Positions 25,101 through 25,621 of a DNA stretch of 25,621 nt are shown piece after piece (within the stretch, counting starts at the first letter, position 1; every line of letters starts with the position of its first letter). Position numbers and translations under genes: made by a program. The DNA comes from Plakobranchus ocellatus (lineage: Eukaryota > Mollusca > Gastropoda > Plakobranchidae). The notes under the pieces were generated by a model. That model was not told the origin of the DNA. It saw only the letters and a list, made by a program, of their open reading frames with translations, and made no database searches. The stretch is taken from NCBI GenBank assembly GCA_019648995.1, contig BLXT01003741.1:10420-36040 (forward strand), in the 5' to 3' direction.

Positions 25101-25225
25101 ATTTTAATTTTCATTTTTTTGATTCAGCCTTTTCTATTTTCAGACGTCTGAGAAGGTCGAGTTTACTAATTCAAGGAGACAGTTCATTGAATGGTACAGA
25201 CGCCCTGATGATGCATGATAAATAA
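995..25225 (+). CDS. Multi-EGF-like single-pass membrane protein gene (5' partial, 21 exons visible, spliced)
   Basis: Joining 995-1138, 1779-1922, 2188-2331, 2888-3031, 3258-3401, 3735-3878, 4094-4237, 12260-12403, 12653-12796, 13515-13658, 14524-14667, 15879-16022, 16192-16335, 18849-18992, 19155-19298, 19934-20077, 20488-20631, 22673-22816, 23605-23748, 24631-24766 and 25144-25225 gives one open frame of about 984 codons. Every junction is AG/GT, and all EGF-EGF introns are phase 1. The product is 19 eight-cysteine EGF-like modules, a short stalk, one transmembrane helix and a tail of about 27 residues. The first exon opens in phase 1, so signal peptide and promoter lie upstream. Family knowledge: MEGF10, Draper, CED-1 and SCARF proteins use similar repeats for engulfment, scavenging or adhesion at the cell surface. 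A role of that kind is inferred; ligand and pathway cannot be read from sequence. More exons could be hidden in the gap at 10465-11380. Confidence 0.85.
1139..1778 (+). other. Intron after EGF exon 1
   Basis: AT-rich intron ending in long T-runs (about 1721-1767) that form an unusually strong polypyrimidine tract before the TAG acceptor. No repeat family or decayed exon recognised. Confidence 0.7.
1779..1922 (+). CDS. EGF-like exon 2 (type V)
   Basis: 144 bp, phase 1-1, eight cysteines. The split codon gives Val, starting VCDAGSYGQNC. I call this type V, as opposed to exons starting Glu-Cys (type E). The cysteine 4-5 loop reads TNSP, so the usual glycosylation sequon there is lost. A near-copy is exon 4, and the shared similarity continues into the downstream intron. 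Confidence 0.88.
2188..2331 (+). CDS. EGF-like exon 3 (type E)
   Basis: 144 bp, phase 1-1, eight cysteines, starting ECHIGTYGPGC. The cysteine 5-6 loop reads NPLNGT rather than SPFDGS/T. It has an NNT sequon. Both flanking introns match those of exon 5 closely, including more than 150 bases of the downstream intron. Confidence 0.88.
2332..2887 (+). other. Intron after EGF exon 3
   Basis: The first part is clearly homologous to the intron after exon 5 (3402-3734), sharing blocks such as GTAAAGTAATTATTTAT and GTGAATGATTTTGATGTGGT. The central part, about 2520-2840, has no counterpart there, so it is either an insertion here or a deletion in the other copy. Confidence 0.75.
2888..3031 (+). CDS. 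EGF-like exon 4 (type V)
   Basis: 144 bp, phase 1-1, eight cysteines, starting VCDVGSYGQNC, with an NST sequon in the cysteine 4-5 loop and a GTATGT donor. It has no ATG and is short, so a simple open-frame search misses it; the splice sites and cysteine pattern support it. It starts the duplicated two-exon block at 2888-3734. Confidence 0.88.
3258..3401 (+). CDS. EGF-like exon 5 (type E variant)
   Basis: 144 bp, phase 1-1, eight cysteines. The split codon gives Asp, so it starts DCYLGTYGLDC where its sister exons have Glu. NNT sequon present. The last linker residues read DR. Donor GTAATA. Sister of exon 3 by exon and intron similarity. Confidence 0.87.
3402..3734 (+). other. Intron after EGF exon 5
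   Basis: Its first half is homologous to the intron after exon 3. Its last 60 or so bases (CAGATGTTAGAAACAAA then the ATCAACAG acceptor) match the end of that same intron. It is a shortened duplicate. Confidence 0.75.
3735..3878 (+). CDS. EGF-like exon 6 (type V)
   Basis: 144 bp, phase 1-1, eight cysteines, starting VCDYGSYGQNC. The cysteine 6-7 segment reads DQD, replacing the normally invariant Gly before cysteine 7 with Asp. Three potential N-glycosylation sites (NCS twice, NST). The donor GTTTGT is weak because position +3 is T, a candidate for variable splicing. Confidence 0.87.
4094..4237 (+). CDS. EGF-like exon 7 (type E)
   Basis: 144 bp, phase 1-1, eight cysteines, starting ECYNGTYGPSC. 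The Gly after cysteine 4 is replaced by Asp (CADQ). NNT sequon present. It is the last exon before the intron that holds the LTR retrotransposon. Reading on into the intron reaches a stop at about 4300, so retention or early polyadenylation would give a soluble product. Confidence 0.87.
4452..4456. repeat. Target site duplication, left copy (TATCT)
   Basis: The five bases immediately before the 5' LTR are identical to those immediately after the 3' LTR at 9645-9649. A length of 5 bp fits Ty3/gypsy integrases. Confidence 0.9.
4457..4633 (+). repeat. 5' LTR (177 bp)
   Basis: Starts TGTCATAG and ends TATAACA with TG...CA termini. It holds a CCAAT motif at 4484-4488 and an AATAAA polyadenylation signal at 4536-4541. 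From about 4542 to its end it matches the 3' LTR perfectly; the differences lie in the first half. In sense orientation inside the host intron its poly(A) signal could act on the host transcript (inference). Confidence 0.93.
4634..4646 (+). promoter_or_regulatory. Primer-binding site, tRNA-Leu type
   Basis: TGGTGTCAGAAGT directly abuts the 5' LTR and is complementary to the 3' end of animal leucine tRNAs that finish ...ACTTCTGACACCA. The match stops after 13 bases. It would prime minus-strand synthesis. Confidence 0.85.
4890..5270 (+). pseudogene. gag N-terminal part of the retrotransposon (frame broken)
   Basis: Begins at an ATG (4890) in a reasonable context (AAAATGT) and encodes a capsid-like region with the NWRKWQQRFQLYLEA signature and the GESFDQFVTELKRL stretch seen in retrotransposon Gag proteins. 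The frame ends at TGA 5268-5270 because of a frameshift; homologous coding continues at once in the +1 frame, consistent with loss of two bases near 5266-5275. Gag would form the particle that packages the element RNA. The upstream in-frame TTG at 4866 is not a likely start. Confidence 0.88.
5271..6857 (+). pseudogene. gag C-terminus, nucleocapsid, protease and reverse transcriptase (broken)
   Basis: This frame holds, in order: two zinc knuckles at 5506-5604 (C-x2-C-x3-H-x4-C, then C-x2-C-x4-H-x4-C); an aspartic protease with the DTGA motif at 5761-5772; and reverse transcriptase from about 6060, with the LDPRNLNKAI and FSKLDANSGYWQIPL blocks. Two defects are visible in RT: a 24-bp tandem duplication (6436-6483) that repeats eight residues just before the RMPFG block, and the catalytic Y-x-D-D box at 6571-6582 reading D-I-D-D. 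The frame is lost near 6850-6860, where a short deletion between CCTATCAGA-like repeats is the probable cause. Gag and Pol share one frame apart from these breaks. Confidence 0.92.
6436..6483 (+). repeat. 24-bp tandem duplication inside reverse transcriptase
   Basis: Two perfect adjacent copies of a 24-bp unit beginning CCTCAAGGGAG (6436-6459 and 6460-6483). It is in frame and doubles the residues TPQGRYCF. The identity of the copies points to a recent event. Confidence 0.95.
6858..8346 (+). pseudogene. RT connection, RNase H and integrase part of pol
   Basis: RNase H is recognisable from about 6970: LECDSSQFG (Asp at 6999-7001), IEKELLAVVF and LSDHKPL carry the acidic residues; the usual Gly in GLGA is Glu here. 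Integrase follows with an H2C2 zinc finger (His near 7654-7670, the C-x2-C of CSTC near 7753-7764). The catalytic core has Asp at 7848-7850, Asp at 8007-8009 (ADNMPF) and Glu at 8112-8114 (QVERF), so the DDE triad is intact. The frame closes at TGA 8349-8351 because of one extra T in a 7-T run at about 8342-8348. Confidence 0.92.
8350..8874 (+). pseudogene. Integrase C-terminal region of pol, after the third frameshift
   Basis: Continues the integrase in a new frame: DRHAKP, then KKGDRVRVQLKDKWIEGR and RSYWINT, typical of the GPY/F-like C-terminal domain in this element group. A 68-bp tandem duplication (8637-8772) sits in the final Ser/Pro-rich stretch; since 68 is not divisible by three, the second copy is read in a different frame. 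The stop is TAA at 8872-8874. Confidence 0.82.
8637..8772 (+). repeat. 68-bp tandem duplication at the pol 3' end
   Basis: Unit 8637-8704 repeats at 8705-8772 with a single mismatch noted (C8700 versus T8768). It was probably acquired late in the life of this copy. Confidence 0.93.
8875..9455 (+). other. Retrotransposon 3' non-coding region
   Basis: About 580 bp between the pol stop and the purine tract. AT-rich, with stops in all frames and no env-like or accessory frame. It includes ATACATACATAC at about 9316. Confidence 0.7.
9458..9467 (+). promoter_or_regulatory. Polypurine tract
   Basis: AAAAGGGGAA lies one base before the 3' LTR, in the expected place for plus-strand priming. Confidence 0.85.
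9469..9644 (+). repeat. 3' LTR (176 bp)
   Basis: Starts TGTTATAG and ends TATAACA. Compared with the 5' LTR it has five substitutions and a 1-bp deletion. One substitution changes the AATAAA signal to AACAAA (9547-9552), so this LTR, which should provide the element's own poly(A) signal, has lost the canonical hexamer. Confidence 0.93.
9645..9649. repeat. Target site duplication, right copy (TATCT)
   Basis: Matches 4452-4456 exactly; marks where the host intron resumes. Confidence 0.9.
9650..10318. other. Host intron continuation between the two retroelements
   Basis: AT-rich, no exon with EGF character and no coding pattern on either strand. The last 50 or so bases (from about 10269, reading TTTCGCCAAACTGACG) are probably the 3' tail of the minus-strand non-LTR element next to it. 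Confidence 0.6.
10319..10464 (-). pseudogene. 3' end of a non-LTR (LINE, RTE-like) reverse transcriptase ORF
   Basis: On the minus strand a GRQREKIMDGLATW stretch is followed, after one frameshift, by KVSDILATVKDRDLWRDMIA and a stop at 10321-10319. This matches the conserved C-terminus of RTE/I-like LINE polyproteins (a G-R-Q-R...D-G...D-R-x-x-W-R pattern). A TGATGATGATGA run follows the stop. Only the last 48 or so codons are visible; the rest is in the assembly gap. Assignment rests on motif memory, so the clade is uncertain. Confidence 0.65.
10465..11380. other. Assembly gap (916 N)
   Basis: Unknown bases. The LINE end at its left edge suggests the gap is filled by repeats. An EGF exon pair could also be hidden here, although the type V/type E alternation is not interrupted (exon 7 is type E, exon 8 is type V). 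Confidence 1.
11381..12259 (+). other. Intron between the gap and EGF exon 8
   Basis: No coding signal. The block at about 11570-12000 is less AT-rich than the surrounding intron and could be part of a transposon, but I recognise no termini. The last 60 or so bases resemble the introns before exons 4 and 6 and end in the same TATCAACAG acceptor. Confidence 0.6.
12260..12403 (+). CDS. EGF-like exon 8 (type V)
   Basis: 144 bp, phase 1-1, eight cysteines, starting VCDVGSYGKDC, NST sequon. Very close to exons 2, 4 and 6; the start of the downstream intron (AGCTAACATTTTCAGCACATTC) also matches the intron after exon 6. Confidence 0.88.
12653..12796 (+). CDS. EGF-like exon 9 (type E)
   Basis: 144 bp, phase 1-1, eight cysteines, starting ECYHGTYGPGC, NNT sequon. 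The closing block reads GFQTPLC, so the first of the two conserved prolines is Thr. Partner of exon 8 in a V-E unit. Confidence 0.88.
12797..13514 (+). other. Intron after EGF exon 9
   Basis: AT-rich intron, no recognised repeat family or decayed exon. Contains a short near-repeat around 13128-13160 (GACATGTTA twice). Confidence 0.65.
13515..13658 (+). CDS. EGF-like exon 10 (type V)
   Basis: 144 bp, phase 1-1, eight cysteines, starting VCDIGIYGLNC, NNT sequon. Loop 5-6 reads SPINGS and the linker reads CNQ. Donor GTATGC. Confidence 0.87.
13659..14523 (+). other. Intron after EGF exon 10
   Basis: No exon-like content found. The segment at about 14215-14450 has a less biased composition and could be an old mobile element, but no termini or family could be assigned. 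Confidence 0.6.
14524..14667 (+). CDS. EGF-like exon 11 (type E)
   Basis: 144 bp, phase 1-1, eight cysteines, starting ECASGTYGMNC, NNT sequon. Segment 6-7 reads DQS, so the Gly before cysteine 7 is Ser. The GTAAGT donor is the strongest class. Confidence 0.87.
14668..14896 (+). other. Intron between exon 11 and a dead EGF exon
   Basis: AT-rich with a 17-T run near 14706. The stretch AATGCTTGGTGTCTTTAGTTATG at about 14858-14880, split as AATGCTTGG and TCTTTAGTTATG, weakly resembles the first bases of a type V exon, but I do not call it. Confidence 0.5.
14897..15026 (+). pseudogene. Decayed type E EGF exon
   Basis: Aligns by eye with exons 7 and 9 from the acceptor (TCTAA|AATGTTATTATAG against TCTAG|AGTGTTAC) to the end (CTCTGTGGCATGG|GC against CTCTGTGATAAAG|GT). 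The acceptor AG has become AA and the donor GT has become GC. The length is 130 instead of 144, and an in-frame TAG follows the Asp-Gln-Thr-Met-Arg stretch. Splicing into the mRNA is therefore very unlikely. Confidence 0.75.
15027..15878 (+). other. Intron before EGF exon 12
   Basis: AT-rich, no repeat family or exon remnant recognised. Ends in a T-rich tract and an ACAG acceptor. Confidence 0.6.
15879..16022 (+). CDS. EGF-like exon 12 (type V)
   Basis: 144 bp, phase 1-1, eight cysteines, starting VCDISSYGLHC, with the conserved Gly of loop 1 changed to Ser. After cysteine 4 the sequence is DGLNKT rather than AGxNNT; the sequon remains as NKT. Donor GTAAGT. It has no ATG before the cysteine region, so a simple open-frame search misses it. 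Confidence 0.87.
16192..16335 (+). CDS. EGF-like exon 13 (type E)
   Basis: 144 bp, phase 1-1, eight cysteines, starting ECFNGTFGSDC. It diverges in several places: PDDS in loop 4-5 (no sequon), SPFSGS in loop 5-6 and GFHPPLC at the end. The donor GTTAGA is weak. It directly precedes the zone of dead exons. Confidence 0.83.
16471..16582. repeat. Imperfect inverted repeat (47-bp arms, 18-bp loop)
   Basis: The left arm 16471-16517 (TGCATTC...TTTTAAAAAGT) pairs with the right arm 16536-16582 (ACTTTTTAAAA...GAATGCA). The inner 31 bp pair with only about three mismatches and the outer 7 bp pair perfectly. A third, direct, partial copy of the arm follows at about 16580-16610. This could be a fold-back element or a hairpin RNA source. 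Confidence 0.85.
16786..16929 (+). pseudogene. Decayed type V EGF exon
   Basis: Still 144 bp with an AACAG acceptor and a GT at its end, but broken inside. One base is missing near the first cysteine (TGTGTAGTGGC) and one T is gained in the TTTTTGATTGATC stretch, so the middle is out of frame and stops appear (TGA soon after the start). Cysteine 3 is also lost (TGC to CGC). The closing GCTACCTGCCTCCACTGTGT is well preserved. The two indels cancel in length, hence the normal size. Confidence 0.85.
16965..17545 (+). repeat. Degenerate array of about six partial EGF-exon copies
   Basis: The region repeats worn versions of the 3' half of an EGF exon plus its donor. Landmarks are GGCTTTCAGCCTCCATTATG (about 17031-17050), GTGGGTTATCAGCTTCCATT (about 17112), GCTGCCAGCCTCCATGG (about 17222), GGGCTATCAGCTTCCATTG (about 17323), GTGGGCTACCAAACTC (about 17399) and GGTGGGCTGACGACCTCC (about 17509). 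Several are followed by ATCTAGGTAG-like donors and preceded by GTAGCAGC or GTAGCCAT. None keeps a full cysteine set. Confidence 0.75.
17743..17884 (+). pseudogene. Decayed EGF exon with partly readable first half
   Basis: The first half reads KYGLDCKHSCSVNCASD then TAG at about 17815. The second half is recognisable at DNA level (AATGGATCATGTGACTATGG, then TTGTCAGCCTTTATTA) but has lost the last cysteine and the donor. It most resembles exons 14-17. An acceptor-like TTTGCAG lies at 17703-17709, about 33 bases further upstream than expected. Confidence 0.75.
17910..18269 (+). CDS. Possible ORF made of the minisatellite (119 aa, doubtful)
   Basis: Starts at ATG 17910 and ends at TAG 18267-18269. 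The product is Lys/Asn/Ile-rich and periodic, alternating DFTKANKSIKVIGEN with FIKNRSIEAIDE-type units of 14 and 13 residues. No signal peptide or known domain. It lies in a long intron of the EGF gene, and no splice sites connect it to neighbouring exons in frame. Openness may simply follow from a repeat unit whose length is a multiple of three and which contains no stop. I keep it only as a candidate. Confidence 0.15.
   Translation: MKSKQINQTYWRELQTNQNKRIIEDFTKENKSIKVIGENFIRNNSIKATDKDFTKANKSIKVIGENFIKNRSIEAIDEDFTKANKSIKSIGENCIKINPINQKTSENFITGNQSIKMLG
17915..18335 (+). repeat. Minisatellite with alternating 42- and 39-bp units (about 10 copies)
   Basis: Units share AACAAATCAATCAAAG...ATTGGTGAAAACTTC. 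Copies alternate between an ACTAAGGCAAACAAATCAA form of 42 bp and an ATTAAAAACAGATCAATT form of 39 bp, so the higher-order period is 81 bp. The first and last copies are more diverged. A plus-strand frame from an ATG at 17910 to 18269 reads through nine copies, giving a 27-residue period (DFTKxNKSIKVIGENFIKN...). The opposite strand is also open over 17960-18211. I do not recognise the peptide. Confidence 0.85.
18336..18848 (+). other. Intron between the minisatellite and EGF exon 14
   Basis: No exon remnant recognised. A short TTTC repeat occurs at about 18578-18594. Ends in an AAATTTAG acceptor. Confidence 0.6.
18849..18992 (+). CDS. EGF-like exon 14
   Basis: 144 bp, phase 1-1, eight cysteines. 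The split codon gives Ala, starting ACPSGTYGLGC. NNT sequon. Loop 5-6 reads SAFNGS and segment 6-7 reads GEG. It opens the third, more diverged block of exons. Confidence 0.87.
19155..19298 (+). CDS. EGF-like exon 15
   Basis: 144 bp, phase 1-1, eight cysteines, starting VCINGTYGSDC, with an NNS sequon and loop 5-6 NSFDGS. The intron before it is only 162 bp. The donor GTTAAA is weak and would put a TAA stop just inside the intron if retained. No ATG is available, so a simple open-frame search misses it. Confidence 0.85.
19299..19933 (+). other. Intron after EGF exon 15
   Basis: AT-rich, nothing recognised. The region just upstream of the acceptor happens to be open in one frame (from an ATG at 19832), but that frame does not continue the EGF frame. 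Confidence 0.6.
19934..20077 (+). CDS. EGF-like exon 16
   Basis: 144 bp, phase 1-1, eight cysteines, starting VCSVGKYGLAC, with NCS and NNT sequons. Segment 7-8 reads ETGYQPPL. Loop 5-6 is DPFDGS, with Asp instead of Ser at the start, as in exons 12 and 18. Confidence 0.87.
20078..20487 (+). other. Intron after EGF exon 16
   Basis: AT-rich, no recognised element. Confidence 0.6.
20488..20631 (+). CDS. EGF-like exon 17
   Basis: 144 bp, phase 1-1, eight cysteines, starting ECLGAKYGLDC. It lacks the loop 4-5 sequon (PSNTC), and reads YGG in segment 6-7 and GFYPPLC at the end. The donor GTCAGT is less usual. Confidence 0.85.
20632..22672 (+). other. Long intron after EGF exon 17
   Basis: About 2 kb without an EGF exon or clear remnant. 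It contains a possible tRNA-derived SINE at about 21871-22040. Two loosely similar segments containing AAAATCTCAAT occur at about 21046 and 21224. Otherwise AT-rich sequence. Confidence 0.6.
21871..22040 (-). mobile_element. Possible tRNA-derived SINE remnant
   Basis: On the minus strand the sequence GTGGGTTCAAACCC (around 21949-21963) resembles a pol III B box (GGTTCGANTCC). An A-box-like stretch would be near 22000-22015 (GTGACACAGTAAATGGC). The segment is flanked by similar words, TGTCATGAACAAAGGC (21875-21890) and TGTCAAGAACAAAGAC (22025-22040). It is more GC-rich than the surroundings. No full tRNA fold is evident. Confidence 0.35.
22673..22816 (+). CDS. EGF-like exon 18
   Basis: 144 bp, phase 1-1, eight cysteines, starting VCVNGTYGKDC, NNT sequon. 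Segment 6-7 reads KRF, so the Gly before cysteine 7 is Phe. Segment 7-8 reads ESGYQPPL. Good GTAAGC donor. Confidence 0.87.
22817..23604 (+). other. Intron after EGF exon 18
   Basis: AT-rich, no repeat family or exon remnant recognised. The acceptor CCACCACCAG lacks a long pyrimidine run directly before it but has TTTCCCTTGTTTCC slightly upstream. Confidence 0.6.
23605..23748 (+). CDS. EGF-like exon 19 (last EGF module)
   Basis: 144 bp, phase 1-1, eight cysteines, starting VCLPKTYGRGC, NST sequon, ending GYQPPLCVK. The usual CDQ-G end is replaced by CVK and the split codon begins with A, giving Lys with the next exon. The altered end fits its position next to the stalk. Confidence 0.87.
23749..24630 (+). 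other. Intron before the membrane exon, with an imperfect 96-bp duplication
   Basis: Two related segments start at about 24186 (AAGCAAACAACTTTTGACC) and 24282 (AAGTAAACAACTGTGAAC), offset by 96 bases, and run to about 24380. Otherwise AT-rich with no coding signal. Confidence 0.55.
24631..24766 (+). CDS. Stalk and transmembrane exon
   Basis: 136 bp, phase 1 in and phase 2 out. Encodes a short hydrophilic stalk with two possible N-glycosylation sites (NRT, NES), then FVWICVVLVIAALVVIAVIT and MVVI before Lys-Arg. About 23 hydrophobic residues followed by basic residues give a type I topology with the EGF array outside. The acceptor is TTTTTACACAG and the donor GTAAAT. Joining to 25144 gives ...IKRRLRR, a strong stop-transfer signal. 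Confidence 0.9.
24767..25143 (+). other. Last intron, with a long polypurine tract
   Basis: Holds the G/A-rich stretch described separately and ends in TTTTCTATTTTCAG, a strong acceptor. Confidence 0.8.
24931..25070 (+). repeat. Polypurine (GA-rich) tract, about 140 bp
   Basis: Nearly all A and G with only scattered pyrimidines, made of GAGAGA, GGGAGG and GAAGG words. The apparent Leu/Ser/Pro-rich frame on the minus strand is a by-product of it. Such mirror-like purine runs can form triplex DNA. Confidence 0.9.
25144..25225 (+). CDS. Cytoplasmic tail exon and stop codon
   Basis: Completes the Arg codon split after 24766 and adds a tail beginning RRLRRSSLLIQGDS and ending LMMHDK, then TAA at 25223-25225. 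The tail is about 27 residues, basic near the membrane, with an RRSS motif fitting a basophilic kinase site. It contains no Tyr, so no NPxY or YxxL/ITAM motif like those of CED-1, Draper and MEGF10. A longer alternative tail from exons beyond the window cannot be excluded. Confidence 0.82.
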
Positions 25226-25621
25226 TTTCACAGTCCTTGTGGCCACAAACAATAACTCCCTTAATGTTGTTTGAGGCCCTGTGCACGAGTGCGAGACTGT
25301 GCTATATCTGTAGTGAGCCTTGAGGCAACAGTTACTGCCTTAATGTTGTTTCACTTTCAGGCTCTGTGCACAAGTGTGAGACTGTGCTATATCTGCAGTG
25401 AGCCTTGAGGCTACAGTTACTGCTTTAATGTTGTTTGAGGCTCTGTGCATGAGTGTGAGACTGGCCAATATCTGTAGTGAGCCTTGAGGCTACAGTTACT
25501 GCCCTAATGTTGTTTGAGTCACTGTGCATGAGTGTGAGACTGACCAATACCTGTAGTGAGCCTTGAGGCTACAGTTACTGCCCTAATGTTGTTTGAGTCA
25601 CTGTGCATGAGTGTGAGACTG
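25226..25621 (+). repeat. 79-bp tandem repeat in the 3' UTR, running off the window
   Basis: The word TAATGTTGTTT recurs at 25262, 25341, 25426, 25505 and 25584, giving steps of 79, 85, 79 and 79. Each unit contains GTGTGAGACTG, GTAGTGAGCCTTGAGGC and TACAGTTACTGC. The 85-bp step has 6 extra bases, creating a TTTCACTTTCAG acceptor-like sequence at about 25349-25360. A diverged first part starts within a few bases of the stop codon. No AATAAA is seen before the window ends. Confidence 0.92.

Noticed and set aside
24794-25114. 106-codon Leu/Ser/Pro-rich minus-strand frame resembling a membrane protein
   Set aside because: It is the complement of the polypurine tract; low complexity, not a gene.
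25226-25621. Regularly spaced repeats as a possible CRISPR array
   Set aside because: The units are contiguous 79-bp tandem copies without unique spacers, in an animal gene's 3' UTR.

Overview
This looks like a piece of an animal nuclear genome, most likely a mollusc (inferred from the AT-rich introns, GT-AG splicing, the style of EGF-like repeat and the type of retrotransposon; no species-level marker is visible). It is dominated by one large multi-exon plus-strand gene that enters from upstream of the window and ends at 25225. I find 19 intact EGF-like exons. Each is exactly 144 bp, lies between phase-1 introns and encodes one 48-residue module with eight cysteines (spacing C-x8-C-x3-C-x3-C-x6-C-x6-C-x3-C-x8-C, then three linker residues). 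They are followed by a stalk/transmembrane exon (24631-24766) and a short cytoplasmic-tail exon (25144-25225). The product is a type I membrane protein of the broad MEGF10/Draper/CED-1/SCARF-like multi-EGF class. It lacks the long tyrosine-bearing tail of those receptors, and its 5' exons (signal peptide, any EMI domain) are outside the window.

Layout: 1-4237 holds seven EGF exons, in which two-exon units have been duplicated together with their introns. The next intron contains a 5.2-kb Ty3/gypsy LTR retrotransposon (4457-9644, sense to the host gene) with matching LTRs, a 5-bp target duplication, a tRNA-Leu-type primer site and a gag-pol frame broken by three frameshifts and a changed reverse transcriptase active site. 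The same intron carries the minus-strand 3' end of a non-LTR retrotransposon (10319-10464) running into a 916-bp assembly gap (10465-11380). Six more EGF exons follow (12260-16335). Then comes a zone of dead EGF exons (14897-15026, 16786-16929, about 16965-17545 and 17743-17884) and a 39/42-bp minisatellite (about 17915-18335). Six further EGF exons (18849-23748), the membrane exon and the tail exon complete the gene. The 3' UTR immediately enters a 79-bp tandem repeat that runs off the window end.

The most interesting aspects are the strict exon modularity, which would let any EGF exon be skipped without changing frame; the visible birth and death of EGF exons in one locus; a clean intronic hairpin at 16471-16582; and the short tyrosine-free tail. 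I see no second host gene, no standard RNA gene and no CRISPR array.
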